Positions 45,767 through 55,709 of a stretch of 64,000 bases of DNA are shown piece by piece. Source of the DNA: Streptomyces ficellus (GTDB lineage Bacteria > Actinomycetota > Actinomycetes > Streptomycetales > Streptomycetaceae); contig NZ_JAUEPL010000019.1 of the NCBI RefSeq assembly GCF_030406405.1, forward strand, positions 42,385 to 106,384, written 5' to 3'. Each line of letters begins with the position of its first letter. Within the stretch, counting starts at the first letter, position 1. The position numbers and the translations under genes were made by a program. Below the pieces are notes generated by a model. It made no database searches and was not told the DNA's origin. It saw only the letters and a program-made list of their open reading frames with translations.

Positions 45767-46423
45767 ATGACGTACAGCGGATCGGTGAAGGTCGGCGGGG
45801 CCGCCGATGTACACGAATTGACGGACCTGATGATCTCCAAGGTCGCGGTCGGCCCGATGGACAACAACTCCTATCTGCTGCGCTGCCGGGCCACCGGCGA
45901 GCAAATGATGATCGACGCGGCGAACGAGCCGCGGACGCTGCTCCGGCTGATCGGTGACGACGGCATCGCGTCCGTCGTCACCACCCACCGCCACCGCGAC
46001 CACTGGGACGCGCTGGCGGACGTCGTGGCGGCGACCGGCGCCCGTACGTACGCCGGGCGGTACGACGCCGAGGGCATCGACGTACCGACGGACGTGCCGG
46101 TCGAGGACGGGGACACGCTCCGGGTCGGCCGGGTGGAGCTGACCGCCCGCCGGATCGTGGGACACACCCCCGGCTCCATCGTGCTCATCTACGACGACCC
46201 GCACGGCCACCCGCATGTCTTCAGCGGCGACTGCCTGTTCCCCGGCGGCGTCGGCAACACGTGGGGGGACCCGGACGCGTTCGCGAGCCTGATCCTGGAC
46301 GTCGAGACGAAGCTCTTCGACGCGCTGCCGGACGAGACCTGGGTCTACCCGGGCCACGGCAAGGACACCACGCTGGGCCAGGAGCGCCCGAAGCTCCCGG
46401 AGTGGCGCGAGCGCGGCTGGTAG
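45767..46423 (+). CDS. Metallo-beta-lactamase-fold hydrolase
   Basis: A 218-residue MBL-fold protein of the glyoxalase II/RNase Z superfamily. Zinc ligands are in THRHRDHWDAL (HxHxDH), GHTPGSIVL, SGDCLFPGG (bridging Asp) and the final PGHGKDT. Hydroxyacylglutathione-like or mycothiol-thioester substrates are plausible given the MDMPI neighbour 9 nt upstream. TAGGCT (45755-45760) ends 6 nt before its ATG, so it may also have its own leaderless start. Confidence 0.87.
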   Translation: MTYSGSVKVGGAADVHELTDLMISKVAVGPMDNNSYLLRCRATGEQMMIDAANEPRTLLRLIGDDGIASVVTTHRHRDHWDALADVVAATGARTYAGRYDAEGIDVPTDVPVEDGDTLRVGRVELTARRIVGHTPGSIVLIYDDPHGHPHVFSGDCLFPGGVGNTWGDPDAFASLILDVETKLFDALPDETWVYPGHGKDTTLGQERPKLPEWRERGW

Positions 46424-46475
46424 ACGCTTCCGCGCGCCCCCGTAACCCCCGGGCGGCGTGGGTAGTTGGCGCGAC

Positions 46476-47810
46476 ATGTGCCAGAGTCATCATCCACGGC
46501 CGCCTTCCATGAGGCGGCTCGCGGTCGCCGCCCTCGCCGGGACGGCCGTCGAGTTCTACGACTTCTTCGTCTACGGGACCGCCGCCGCGCTGGTCCTGGG
46601 GCCCTTGTTCTTCCCGACGTTCTCGCCCCTCGCGGGGACGCTGGCGGCGTTCGGTACGTTCGCGATCGGTTTCCTTTCACGTCCGCTCGGTTCTGTGCTC
46701 TTCGGGCACATCGGTGACCGGTACGGGCGGCGGCCGGTGATGTTCGCCTCGCTGCTGCTGACCGGTGCGACGACGGTCGCGGTCGGGTGCGTGCCGTCGT
46801 ACGCGACGCTCGGCGTGACCGCTCCGGTGCTCCTGCTGGTGCTGCGCTTCCTGCAGGGGCTGGGGCTCGGTGGCGAGTGGGGCGGGGCGGTCCTGCTCAC
46901 GGCCGAGCACGCGCCGGAGCGGCGGCGGGCACTGTGGGCCAGCTTTCCGCAGATCGGCCCCTCGGTCGGGTTCCTGCTGGCCAACGGGGTGATGCTGGCG
47001 CTCTCGGCCGGGCTGAGTGACGCCCAGTTCCGGGAGTGGGGATGGCGGGTGCCGTTCTGGGCGGCAGGGCTGCTGGCGGCCGGTGGGCTGCTGCTGCGCC
47101 GGTCGCTGACGGAGACGCCGCAGTTCCGGGAACTGGCCGAGAGCGGGACGCGGGCGAGCGCCCCTCTGGTGGAGGTGGCCCGGGGGCACTGGCGGCTGGT
47201 GCTGCTGACGGCCGGTGCGCTCGCGGTCGGGTACGCGGTCTTCTACGCGGTGTCCACGTGGGCGCTGGCGTACGGCACCGAGCGGCTCGGCGTGAGCCGT
47301 ACGGTGATGCTGGTCTGCATCATGGCCGCGGTGGCCGTCAAGGGAGCGGTGACGCCGTTCGTGGCCATGCTGGGGGACCGCTTCGGGCGGCGGCCGATGT
47401 GCCTGGCGGGGTGCGCGGGGGCGGCGTTGTGGATGTTCCCGATGGTGGGCCTGCTGCACACGGCGGAGCCGCTGCTGATGTTCGCGGGGTTCACCGGGGC
47501 GCTGCTGGCGTTCATCACGATGTTCGCGGTGGTCGCCGCGTATCTGCCGGAGCTGTACGAGCCCCGGGTGCGGTGCACCGGCGCGGCCGTCGGCTACAAC
47601 CTGGCGGGGGTGGTGGGCGGGGCCCTGACGCCGCTGGTGGCGACGGCCGCGGCGGGCGGTTCGGGCCCGCCATGGGGTGTGGCGGCGTATCTGACGGCGA
47701 TCGCCCTGCTCAGCCTCGGGTGCTTCGCCCTGCTGCCGGAGACCTTGCCGAGGCCGGCGGTGGAGACGGCCATGGGCGCGAAGGAGCGGGCGCGGGAGCC
47801 CGCGGGCTAG
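46476..47810 (+). CDS. MFS transporter, metabolite:H+ symporter type
   Basis: A 444-residue, 12-helix major-facilitator protein of the metabolite:H+ symporter branch (ProP/ShiA/KgtP group). Typical marks are GTAVEFYDFFVYGTAAALV in helix 1, the loop 2-3 motif GHIGDRYGRRP and LRFLQGLGLGGEWGGAVLL in helix 4-5, with GDRFGRRP repeated in the second half. The likely substrates are carboxylates or small zwitterions. The start is uncertain among GTG 46458, ATG 46476 and ATG 46509. Confidence 0.87.
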   Translation: MCQSHHPRPPSMRRLAVAALAGTAVEFYDFFVYGTAAALVLGPLFFPTFSPLAGTLAAFGTFAIGFLSRPLGSVLFGHIGDRYGRRPVMFASLLLTGATTVAVGCVPSYATLGVTAPVLLLVLRFLQGLGLGGEWGGAVLLTAEHAPERRRALWASFPQIGPSVGFLLANGVMLALSAGLSDAQFREWGWRVPFWAAGLLAAGGLLLRRSLTETPQFRELAESGTRASAPLVEVARGHWRLVLLTAGALAVGYAVFYAVSTWALAYGTERLGVSRTVMLVCIMAAVAVKGAVTPFVAMLGDRFGRRPMCLAGCAGAALWMFPMVGLLHTAEPLLMFAGFTGALLAFITMFAVVAAYLPELYEPRVRCTGAAVGYNLAGVVGGALTPLVATAAAGGSGPPWGVAAYLTAIALLSLGCFALLPETLPRPAVETAMGAKERAREPAG

Positions 47811-47899
47811 CGGAGGCTCTCCCGAGCGCGGGGCGTCGCAGGTGGTGAAACCGTCGGGCGGGCACAGGGCGGCGAGCTTCCCGACAGCTTGCAGAGCAA

Positions 47900-47938
47900 C
47901 GGCCGGTGCGGGCCACAAGTGCGGGCCCGCACCGGCCG
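47900..47938. terminator. Bidirectional terminator between MFS and terC
   Basis: GGCCGGTGCGGGCC (47901-47914) pairs perfectly with GGCCCGCACCGGCC-type sequence at 47924-47937, plus one outer C-G pair, around a 9-nt loop. It lies between the convergent MFS and terC genes. Confidence 0.8.
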
Positions 47939-47965
47939 GTGCGAAATGTCCTACGCCGTAGGGGG

Positions 47966-48982
47966 TCAGGCCTCGACGCTGTCCTTCGGGGCGTCGCCGG
48001 CCGCTTCCCCGGCGCCCGCGGCCTCGGCCGCCTCGCGCTCCGCCTGCTTCTTGGAGGCGATGAGGCTGGTGATCGTGGTGATGATCAGGACGCCGCAGAT
48101 GACGGCGAGCGAGAACGGGATGGAGATCTCCGGAACGTGCACGCCGGACTCGTGCAGCGCGTGCAGCACCAGCTTCACACCGATGAAGCCCAGGATCACC
48201 GACAGTCCGTAGCTCAGGTGGACCAGCTTCTTCAGCAGGCCGCCGATGAGGAAGTACAGCTGCCGCAGACCCATCAGGGCGAAGGCGTTGGCGGTGAAGA
48301 CGATGTACGGGTCCTGGGTCAGGCCGAAGATCGCCGGGATGGAGTCCAGCGCGAACAGGATGTCCGTGGTGCCGATGGCGAGCATGACCACCATCAGCGG
48401 GGTCATCACACGCTTGCCGTTGTTGCGGATGAAGAGCTTGGTGCCGTGGTACTTGTCGGCGACGCCGAAGCGGTTCTCGATGGACTTGAGGAGGCGGTTC
48501 TCCTCGTACTCCTCTTCCGGCTCGTCGGCGCGCGCCTCCTGGACGAGCTTCCAGGCGGTGTAGATCAGGAACGCGCCGAAGATGTAGAAGACCCACGAGA
48601 AGCTGGCGATGATGGCCGCGCCGGCAGCGATGAATATCGCCCGCAGCACGAGCGCCACCAGGACGCCGATGAGCAGCACCCGCTGCTGGAGGTGGGTGGG
48701 CACCGAGAACTTCGCCATGATGAGGACGAAGACGAACAGGTTGTCGACGCTGAGCGACTTCTCGGTGATGTAACCGGCGAAGAACTCGCCGGACGCCTGG
48801 CTCTCGCCGAAGAACAGCAGGCCCAGGCCGAACAGTGCGGCGAGGACGATCCAGACGACCGTCCAGGTTCCGGCTTCCTTGATCGATACGTCATGGGGCT
48901 TGCGCCCGATGAAGAAGTCGACCGCGATCAGGGCGGACAGACCGAGAACGGTCGCCACCCACAGGCTCATCGAAACGTCCAC
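47966..48982 (-). CDS. terC: TerC-family membrane protein, likely Mn2+ handling
   Basis: A 338-residue TerC/Alx-type membrane protein with about eight helices. The family's acidic intramembrane motifs are present: GYITEKSLSVDNLFVFVLIM and IGTTDILFALDSIPAIFGLT. The loop between them is charged (DEPEEEYEENRLL). The tail is acidic and Ala-rich. Relatives (Alx, MeeF/MeeY) export or deliver manganese. GTG 48982 has GGAGG 5 nt upstream. A riboswitch-like leader precedes it. Confidence 0.92.
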   Translation of the reverse strand: MDVSMSLWVATVLGLSALIAVDFFIGRKPHDVSIKEAGTWTVVWIVLAALFGLGLLFFGESQASGEFFAGYITEKSLSVDNLFVFVLIMAKFSVPTHLQQRVLLIGVLVALVLRAIFIAAGAAIIASFSWVFYIFGAFLIYTAWKLVQEARADEPEEEYEENRLLKSIENRFGVADKYHGTKLFIRNNGKRVMTPLMVVMLAIGTTDILFALDSIPAIFGLTQDPYIVFTANAFALMGLRQLYFLIGGLLKKLVHLSYGLSVILGFIGVKLVLHALHESGVHVPEISIPFSLAVICGVLIITTITSLIASKKQAEREAAEAAGAGEAAGDAPKDSVEA

Positions 48983-49028
48983 TGTGCCTCCGGCTTCGTA
49001 CGGCTACTGAAACAGCGTCGTCGCTGCC

Positions 49029-49157
49029 GGAGGTCTCTTCCACCCGGGCCGCCCCGGCATCTGCCGCCGGGTCACACCACGGGCCGGCGCCCCGGGACCG
49101 GTCTCTGTCCGACCGTCCGTACTGACGGGAACGCCGCAGGTGGGAGTACTCCCCTCC
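49029..49157 (-). promoter_or_regulatory. Candidate yybP-ykoY Mn2+ riboswitch
   Basis: On the minus strand the terC leader holds GGAGGGGAGTACTCCC near 49157-49142 and GGAAGAGACCTCC ending at 49029. Outer GGAGG/CCTCC can close stem P1; GGGGAGTA and AAGAGACC fit the two conserved internal loops of the yybP-ykoY motif as I remember them. A GC-rich region of further hairpins lies between. The family senses Mn2+ and often precedes terC-type genes, which supports the call. It ends 46 nt before the terC start. A covariance-model search is needed. Confidence 0.6.
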
Positions 49158-49228
49158 GCTCGAAGAACACTACCCCAAAGACCAAGGGAAGGTAAAGAGA
49201 AAGGTAAAGAAACCCTCAAGTGCGCAGG

Positions 49229-51328
49229 TCAGTGACGCCTGTTGGGATCGGCTGCGGCGACGTGCGACAGCACGTGCCGCAGGATGCCACTGCCCGGCGG
49301 CAGCCTTGGCGGTTCGTACGTCCAGGCATGGCCGACCCACGGGTCGGCGAGGTGCTCGTCGGGGACGGGCGTCAGGCGCAGCAGCGAGCGCCAGAGAGGG
49401 TCGAGCACCGGTCCGTACGCACTGGCGTCCTCGCGGTCGGCGACCAGCAGCAGGTGCACACCGACCGCCGGGCCCTCTTCCGCGAGGTAGCGGAGCCGGG
49501 TGACCGCCCGGTCGTCGAAGCCGTGCGGGAAGTCGTTGACGATCAGCAACTGATCGGCGGTGTCCAGGTCGGGCGGGAGCGCGTCGGTCGCACCGCCGCG
49601 GACCGCCATGTGCACCAGCTCCACCCGCTGGGTCAGCCGGTCGAGGACGGCGGCCACTCCCCCGGGCCCGGCCGCCGGGGGCGCGGCCAGCACCCCGGCT
49701 TCGGTGAGCGGGGCGAGCCCGGCGGCCGCCGCACCCGCCGGGTCGATGACGTGGACCGCGTAATCGCCCGCCGGGTGGACCGCGAGCAGCCGCGCCGCGT
49801 GCAGGACCGCCGTGTCCAACGCCAGCCGCCGCAGCTCGGCGTCGTCCATCAGGACGGCCGCCGCCGAACCGGAACGGCCACTGTCCACCCACAGGCCCCG
49901 CTCCAGCGGCAGCCGCAGCAGCATGGGGATGCGCAGTTCGGGCCGCTCGGGCAGGTGGAGGTCTCCGAGGCGCAGGGCCATCGGGGCCTGAGCGGGAACG
50001 CGGTACGCCTGCCAGACCGGGCTGTCCCAGCCCGCGTACGCGACCGGAAGGGCGGGTTCGACGACCTGGGACTCGGCGGTGAGCTGCGCGAGGTCCCGGT
50101 CGAGCGCCTCGCGCGCCCGGGCGGTCAGCTCGTCGCACCTGGCACGGGCGGCCGCGCGGGCGGCGTCACCGGCGGAGCCGATGCGGCTGCGCGGGTCCGA
50201 CAGGACGCGGTCGAGCTCCTGGTCCATACGGGACTCGGCGAAGTCCACGGCGGTGCGGTACGCGGCGGTCGCACGCGCCAGGTCCTCGAACATGCCCCAG
50301 ACCTGGTTGTACAGGCGCTCGTCCATGGTCCAGCCGGTGGCATCCCCCGCGACGGGCGGAGCGGGCTGCCCGGCCTGCGACGGCTGGTTGGGGGCCGCCG
50401 AGGGCTGGTTCGGGGCGGCGGCCGATGGGGGCGGCGGCGACGCGGCGGCGCCCTGGCGGCGGGGATGGGCGTAGCTGATGGGGCCGGAGGGGGCGCCCGC
50501 CGGGGCGGTGGAGGAGGACGGGCCGGGGGCGCCTGAGGCGCCGGGGGCGGTCGAGTGCGCGGCGGCCTCGCCGGGCGCCCCCGGTGCGCCGGGTGTGCCG
50601 GTGTGGCCGGGTGTGCCCGGTGCGCCGGGTGCGCCGGGTGTGCCGGTGTGGCCGGGTGCGCCGGGTGTGCCGGTGTGGCCCGGTGCGCCGGGTGTGCCGG
50701 ACGTCGTCAGCGAGGCTCCGCGCCTTGCCCGGTTGCCCTCGGCGGTACGTGGCGGCGGCACGGCGACCGACCGCGTCATCCCGTTCGCCACCGCCTCATG
50801 AATGGCGCCCGCGAGTTCGGCGGCCCCATCGAGCCCCTGGTCGGCGAGCATCGCGGCGAGCCCGCCCGCGTACCCCTGCCCGACCGCGCGGACCTTCCAG
50901 GCGCCCTGGCGCCGGTACAGCTCCAGGGCGACGACGGCGGACTCGGTGTCCAGCCCGGTGATGGTGTAGCCGGCGATCTCCGCGCCATCGAGTGAGGTCA
51001 CCGCCACGAAGGGCGCGGCAACGGCGCCGAAGCCGGCCGGGCCGCCGACACCGACCGGCAGGGCGAGCAGCACCGTCACCCGGTGCACCTGGCCCGGCAG
51101 GGCGTCGAGGTCGACGGCGAGCCGGTGCTCGGCCGCCGCCTGCTTGGACACCTCCAGACCGGGCAGCGCCGGGGAGCCGGGGTGGGCGACCCATTCCACG
51201 CCGGCCACCCTGCCGCCCTCGTCGCCGAGCGTGGCGCCGGCCACGACGGGCTCCCCGGCCGACACCCGGATCTCCAGTCGGGTGTGGGGCAGGGGGTGGT
51301 TCTGCCCCCGGACCAGCTCGGCCGTCAT
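49229..51328 (-). CDS. TerD-domain protein with collagen-like linker and FtsK-like end
   Basis: A 699-residue mosaic. Residues 1-190 are a TerD/calcium-binding beta-sandwich domain ([12 protein letters not shown] to [18 protein letters not shown]). Residues about 205-265 are collagen-like Gly-Pro-Ala/Thr-Gly triplets. A Pro/Ala/Gln-rich stretch follows to about 330, then a coiled-coil-like helical part (340-420). The last 260 residues resemble an FtsK/SpoIIIE-type ATPase module seen in TerD proteins ([18 protein letters not shown], then [13 protein letters not shown]), though no intact Walker A is visible. It follows terD by 210 nt. Confidence 0.82.
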   Translation of the reverse strand: MTAELVRGQNHPLPHTRLEIRVSAGEPVVAGATLGDEGGRVAGVEWVAHPGSPALPGLEVSKQAAAEHRLAVDLDALPGQVHRVTVLLALPVGVGGPAGFGAVAAPFVAVTSLDGAEIAGYTITGLDTESAVVALELYRRQGAWKVRAVGQGYAGGLAAMLADQGLDGAAELAGAIHEAVANGMTRSVAVPPPRTAEGNRARRGASLTTSGTPGAPGHTGTPGAPGHTGTPGAPGAPGTPGHTGTPGAPGAPGEAAAHSTAPGASGAPGPSSSTAPAGAPSGPISYAHPRRQGAAASPPPPSAAAPNQPSAAPNQPSQAGQPAPPVAGDATGWTMDERLYNQVWGMFEDLARATAAYRTAVDFAESRMDQELDRVLSDPRSRIGSAGDAARAAARARCDELTARAREALDRDLAQLTAESQVVEPALPVAYAGWDSPVWQAYRVPAQAPMALRLGDLHLPERPELRIPMLLRLPLERGLWVDSGRSGSAAAVLMDDAELRRLALDTAVLHAARLLAVHPAGDYAVHVIDPAGAAAAGLAPLTEAGVLAAPPAAGPGGVAAVLDRLTQRVELVHMAVRGGATDALPPDLDTADQLLIVNDFPHGFDDRAVTRLRYLAEEGPAVGVHLLLVADREDASAYGPVLDPLWRSLLRLTPVPDEHLADPWVGHAWTYEPPRLPPGSGILRHVLSHVAAADPNRRH
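50581..50700 (-). repeat. Collagen-like triplet repeat in the TerD fusion gene
   Basis: On the plus strand this reads as repeated ggtgtgccgg / ggtgcgccgg / gtgtggccgg 9-10-mers. On the coding strand it gives Gly-X-Pro and Gly-Ala-Pro-Gly triplets such as [16 protein letters not shown] over about 40 residues. Slippage should make the length unstable. Confidence 0.8.
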
Positions 51329-51538
51329 GCCTGTGTCCCCTCGGGCTCTCGGTATCTGGTGGTGCGGTGTCTCGGCACCCGAACGCCCCTGCGGGCACGG
51401 TGCCTTGGTGTGCGGCAGCTCCCGGGGGCGGCTGGGGCCTCCGGGAGCTGCGGAGCTTCGGTCGCGGACGTACCGCTGCGAACGTACTGCTACGTACGCA
51501 CCGCTGCGTACGTACCGCCGAGTCGCGTACCGCCGTGC

Positions 51539-52117
51539 CTACAGGTACGGCAGGATCGACGGCATCAGGTCCTGGAACGTACGGCCATTGGCCGGGTTGC
51601 CCAGGGCCGTCATCTGCCAGCCGGAACCCGCCCGGTGCACCTTGGCCATGATCTGCGCGGTGTACTGGCCGCCGCCGTCCAGGGTGTAGCGCGCGAGCTC
51701 CTGTCCGTTCGTCTCGTCGACGATGCGGCAGAAAGCGTTCTGCACCTCCTGGAACGTCTGGCCGGTGAAGGAGTTCACCGTGAAGACGATCTGGTCGATG
51801 TGGACCGGAACCCGCTGCAGGTCGACAAGGATGGCCTCGTCGTCGCCGCCCTGGCCCGCGCCACCCACCAGGTTGTCACCGGTGTGGCGCACGGAGCCGT
51901 CGTCGCTGACCAGGTGGCGGAAGAAGACCACGTCCACCGGCTGCTTCTCGGCGAAGAGCACCGCCGAGGCATCCAGGTCCACCTCCCGGGTGCGCGAGCC
52001 GAACAGACCGCGGCGCGGTGCCGCCTGCCAGCCGAGCCCCATCCGCACCGCGGTCAGGGTGCCCCCGTCGCTCTTCTGCAGGCTGATGGCCTGTCCCTTG
52101 GTCATATTGACCGTCAC
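51539..52117 (-). CDS. terD: TerD-family protein
   Basis: A 192-residue TerD/CABP-type protein. It starts MTVNMTKGQAISLQKSDGG and contains GLGWQAAPRRGLFG, DLDASAVLF and the metal-site segments DNLVGGAGQGGDDEAI and FCRIVDETNGQELARY. Family members bind Ca2+ and belong to tellurite/stress resistance groups. GTG 52117 has AGAGGGG about 6 nt upstream. Downstream are the TerD fusion and terC, so the three form a Ter group. The 210-nt gap after it carries repeats of cgtac and ccgctgcg. Confidence 0.92.
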   Translation of the reverse strand: MTVNMTKGQAISLQKSDGGTLTAVRMGLGWQAAPRRGLFGSRTREVDLDASAVLFAEKQPVDVVFFRHLVSDDGSVRHTGDNLVGGAGQGGDDEAILVDLQRVPVHIDQIVFTVNSFTGQTFQEVQNAFCRIVDETNGQELARYTLDGGGQYTAQIMAKVHRAGSGWQMTALGNPANGRTFQDLMPSILPYL

Positions 52118-52226
52118 GCGCTGTCCCCTCTCGTTGCGTACCCCCGCGACCGTGTCCGAGTGCGGTTGCTCAGCACCCTACGCAGCGGGGCCGGGACGGC
52201 AGCAGGCCGGTCCCGCTTTTGTATCG

Positions 52227-52238
52227 GTGTTGCAACAC
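52227..52238. promoter_or_regulatory. Perfect palindrome GTGTTGCAACAC upstream of terD
   Basis: A 12-bp perfect palindrome lies 110 nt upstream of terD and 130 nt from the end of uvrB, in otherwise very GC-rich DNA. It is a candidate operator. The adjoining 250-nt gap shows no gene. Confidence 0.4.
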
Positions 52239-52365
52239 ACCAGGTGCCGCGCTGGACCCGGCCCGTGCCGCGCCGGTGCGGCGCGCGCGTCCAGCGCGGC
52301 CAGTGCGGACCCGGTCACGGCGCGCCCAGCACGGCCGGGTACTTGGCGCGTCGAGCACGGCGGGG

Positions 52366-54516
52366 TCAGGCGATACCGGCTTCCTTCATCTGCCGCAGTT
52401 CCTTCTTCAGCTCGCTCACCTCGTCGCGGAGCCTGGCCGCCACCTCGAACTGCAGCTCGGCGGCCGCCGCTCGCATGCGGTCGGTCATCTCCTCGATGAT
52501 CCCGGCCAGTTCAGCCGCGGGACGGTCGCTGACGAGCGCGCCCTTGGTGCCCGCCTTGGCACCCTTCCCGCCGGCCTTGCCGCCCTGCGCCGCCTTGGCG
52601 CCGAGGGAGGGCACCGGAGTCTTCGCGCCCTTGCCGTCCTTCGACTGGCGATAGCCGGTACCGAGCAGTTGCTCGGTGTCGACCTCCTCGCGCGCGATGG
52701 TCGCGACGATGTCGTTGATCTTCTTCCGGAGCGGCTGCGGGTCGATGCCGCGGGCCTTGTTGTACGCGACCTGCTTGGCGCGGCGGCGGTTGGTCTCGTC
52801 GATGGCCTGCGCCATGGCGGGTGTGATGGTGTCCGCGTACATGTGGACCTGGCCGGACACATTGCGCGCCGCGCGGCCGATGGTCTGGATCAGAGACGTG
52901 CCGGAGCGCAGGAACCCCTGCTTGTCGGCGTCGAGGATGGCGACCAGGGAGACCTCGGGCAGGTCGAGGCCCTCGCGGAGCAGGTTGATGCCGACCAGTA
53001 CGTCGTAGTCGCCGGCCCTCAGTTCTCGCAGCAGCTCCACCCGGCGCAGGGTGTCGACGTCGCTGTGCAGATAGCGCACCTGGATGCCCAGTTCGAGGAA
53101 GTAGTCGGTGAGGTCCTCGGCCATCTTCTTGGTGAGGGTGGTGACCAGTACGCGTTCGTCCCGCTCGGTGCGCAGCCGGATCTCGTGGACCAGGTCATCG
53201 ATCTGTCCCTCGGTGGGCTTGACGACGACCTCCGGGTCGACCAGGCCCGTGGGGCGGATGATCTGCTCGACGAAGCCGTCGGAGCGGGAGAGTTCGTACT
53301 GCCCGGGCGTCGCCGACAGGTAGACGGTCTGGCCGATCCGCTCCTGGAACTCCTCCCACTTCAGCGGCCGGTTGTCCAGTGCGGACGGCAGCCGGAAGCC
53401 GTGGTCGACCAGAGTGCGCTTGCGAGACGCGTCGCCCTCGTACATCGCTCCGATCTGCGGCACCGTGACATGGGACTCGTCGATGACGAGCAGGAAGTCC
53501 TCGGGGAAGTAGTCGAGGAGGGTGTTGGGCGGGGATCCCGGCTCGCGGTCGTCGAAGTGCATCGAGTAGTTCTCGATGCCGGAGCAGGACCCGATCTGGC
53601 GCATCATCTCGATGTCGTACGTGGTGCGCATCCGCAGCCGCTGGGCCTCCAGCAGCTTGCCCTGCTTCTCCAGCTCCGCGAGACGCACCTCCAGCTCCCG
53701 CTCGATGCCGTTGATCGCCTTCTCCATGCGCTCCGGTCCCGCCACATAGTGGCTGGCCGGGAAGACATAGAGCTCATGATCGTCGCTGATCACCTCGCCG
53801 GTGAGCGGGTGGAGCGTGGACAGCGCCTCGATCTCGTCGCCGAACATCTCGATCCGGACGGCCAGCTCCTCGTAGACCGGGAAGATCTCGATGGTGTCAC
53901 CGCGGACGCGGAAGGTGCCGCGGGCGAAGGCGAGGTCGTTGCGCGTGTACTGGATGTCGACGAAGCGGCGCAGCAGCTGATCGCGGTCGATCTCCTCGCC
54001 GACCTTCAGGGGCACCATCCGGTCCACGTACTCCTGTGGCGTGCCCAGGCCGTAGATGCAGGAGACGGAGGCGACCACGACGACGTCGCGGCGGGTCAGG
54101 AGCGAATTCGTGGCGGAGTGGCGCAGCCGCTCGACCTCCTCGTTGATCGAGGAGTCCTTCTCGATGTAGGTGTCCGACTGGGGGACGTACGCCTCGGGCT
54201 GGTAGTAGTCGTAGTACGAGACGAAGTACTCGACGGCGTTGTTCGGCAGGAGCTCGCGGAACTCGTTGGCCAGCTGGGCGGCCAGCGTCTTGTTCGGCGC
54301 CATGACGAGGGTGGGGCGCTGAAGCCTCTCGATCATCCAGGCGGTGGTCGCCGACTTGCCGGTGCCGGTCGCGCCGAGCAGGACGACGTCCTTCTCACCC
54401 GCGCGGACGCGCCGCTCCAGGTCGGCGATGGCCGACGGCTGGTCGCCGCTGGGCTGGTAGGGGCTGACGACCTCGAAAGGCGCCACCGAGCGTTCGATCT
54501 TGGAAACGGGCCGCAT
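52366..54516 (-). CDS. uvrB: Excinuclease ABC subunit B
   Basis: Damage-verifying helicase-like subunit of nucleotide excision repair, 716 residues. Walker A is [13 protein letters not shown], the beta-hairpin is [20 protein letters not shown], motif II is VIDESHVT, motif [11 protein letters not shown], and the C-terminal UVR motif ends in [18 protein letters not shown] for UvrC/UvrA contact. A Gly/Ala/Lys-rich insert sits before the UVR motif (about 625-655). TACGGT (complement of 54523-54528) ends 6 nt before the ATG, suggesting a leaderless mRNA. No LexA box was seen. Confidence 0.97.
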   Translation of the reverse strand: MRPVSKIERSVAPFEVVSPYQPSGDQPSAIADLERRVRAGEKDVVLLGATGTGKSATTAWMIERLQRPTLVMAPNKTLAAQLANEFRELLPNNAVEYFVSYYDYYQPEAYVPQSDTYIEKDSSINEEVERLRHSATNSLLTRRDVVVVASVSCIYGLGTPQEYVDRMVPLKVGEEIDRDQLLRRFVDIQYTRNDLAFARGTFRVRGDTIEIFPVYEELAVRIEMFGDEIEALSTLHPLTGEVISDDHELYVFPASHYVAGPERMEKAINGIERELEVRLAELEKQGKLLEAQRLRMRTTYDIEMMRQIGSCSGIENYSMHFDDREPGSPPNTLLDYFPEDFLLVIDESHVTVPQIGAMYEGDASRKRTLVDHGFRLPSALDNRPLKWEEFQERIGQTVYLSATPGQYELSRSDGFVEQIIRPTGLVDPEVVVKPTEGQIDDLVHEIRLRTERDERVLVTTLTKKMAEDLTDYFLELGIQVRYLHSDVDTLRRVELLRELRAGDYDVLVGINLLREGLDLPEVSLVAILDADKQGFLRSGTSLIQTIGRAARNVSGQVHMYADTITPAMAQAIDETNRRRAKQVAYNKARGIDPQPLRKKINDIVATIAREEVDTEQLLGTGYRQSKDGKGAKTPVPSLGAKAAQGGKAGGKGAKAGTKGALVSDRPAAELAGIIEEMTDRMRAAAAELQFEVAARLRDEVSELKKELRQMKEAGIA

Positions 54517-54610
54517 GAATCCACCGTACGACCCACCACTGACAGTCGGGCGTCGATCGAGGGACGCGGGCCTCGCCTCGGGCCTGTGGGAGGCAGGCGG
54601 ACGGCGCGGG

Positions 54611-55483
54611 TCAGCGGCTCCCGGTGCGCCGGCGGCGGGTCTCCGTCCGGCCGGCGGGTTCGCCGTGGGCGTAGCCCTGGCGCCGCGCCGGCCCGCCGGG
54701 GCGGCGCGGCACCCGGTACGCGGGCTGCTGCCGGCCGGAGCCGCCCATCACCAGCAGCGGGTCCAGCATCACCACGACTCCGGCGAGCAGCAGGAACACC
54801 GCCGGGCCGATCAGCATGGGGGCGAGGAGTGAGGTCGCGGTGTCACCGCCGCCCGCCGGGAGACCGTCGCCGTGCAGGTGGACGCTGACGGCGGCCATAC
54901 CTGTGTAGTGCATGCCGGTGACCGCGATCCCCATGACCAGGCTGGCACCGAGGCTGGGCAGGAATCCCTGGATGGAGACGGCCGCCCAGAGCGCCGCGGT
55001 CGCCGCCACCACGGCGATGAGGGCGGAGAGGGCGACGGTGACGGTGTCGTACTGGAGCCGCCCCTGGAGGCGCATTCCGGCCATGCCCAGGTAGTGCATG
55101 GTGGCGATGCCGAGGCCGGTGATGGTGCCACCGGTGACGAGCGCCATCGCGGTGGCGCCCCGGTATCCGACGATGAAGATCCCGATGCCGACCATCACGA
55201 TGGCGACGGCCAGGCTGGTGAACGTGATGGGCCGGTCGTAGCCGACCGGGGCCTCCTCGACGCTGAAGCCCATCATCGCGATGAAGTGCATGGTCCATAT
55301 GCCCGAGCCGATCGAGGTGGCGCCGAGCGCGAGCCAGCCGGGCCTGAAGGTGCGGTGGGTTCCGTGGTCACGCAGTGATCTGGTGGTGCAGCGCAGTCCC
55401 AGGGCGCCGCCCAGGCACGCCATGAGGAAGGCGGCCACCGGTGTGGCAAGGCCGTAACTGAAACCGTCGACTGTGCCCTGCAT
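54611..55483 (-). CDS. MHYT-domain integral membrane sensor
   Basis: A 290-residue membrane protein with seven helices and three MHYT repeats: MHFIAM, MHYLGM and MHYTGM, each near the outer face, thought to bind copper and sense O2, CO or NO. The protein ends in a short Arg/Pro-rich cytoplasmic tail with no output domain (no GGDEF, EAL or kinase). ATG 55483 has AAGGG 9 nt upstream. In Streptomyces such stand-alone MHYT proteins are frequent; the signal route is unknown. Confidence 0.9.
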   Translation of the reverse strand: MQGTVDGFSYGLATPVAAFLMACLGGALGLRCTTRSLRDHGTHRTFRPGWLALGATSIGSGIWTMHFIAMMGFSVEEAPVGYDRPITFTSLAVAIVMVGIGIFIVGYRGATAMALVTGGTITGLGIATMHYLGMAGMRLQGRLQYDTVTVALSALIAVVAATAALWAAVSIQGFLPSLGASLVMGIAVTGMHYTGMAAVSVHLHGDGLPAGGGDTATSLLAPMLIGPAVFLLLAGVVVMLDPLLVMGGSGRQQPAYRVPRRPGGPARRQGYAHGEPAGRTETRRRRTGSR

Positions 55484-55709
55484 GCCCGTATGCCCTTCGC
55501 TCCTTGTGCCCGCCGTCGAGAAGCCTTCACGCCATTTGCCGTCGTGCCGGTGCTGCCGTCGCGCCGGTGCTGCCATGTGTACCGGCTGGTACGGGGCGAC
55601 GCTATGGCGCCCGAGGCACCGAACAAAGATGTGGCGGCGGTATGTAGCGGCTGGGGCGCCGATGCCCGTTCCGGCCGCGTTGTCAGTGGCCGGCCGTACG
55701 GTGGTCGGC

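Noticed and set aside
47966..52117. Plasmid-type tellurite resistance operon
   Set aside because: Only terC and TerD types are present, without terA, terB or terZ, and the group is bracketed by uvrA and uvrB as in core chromosome.
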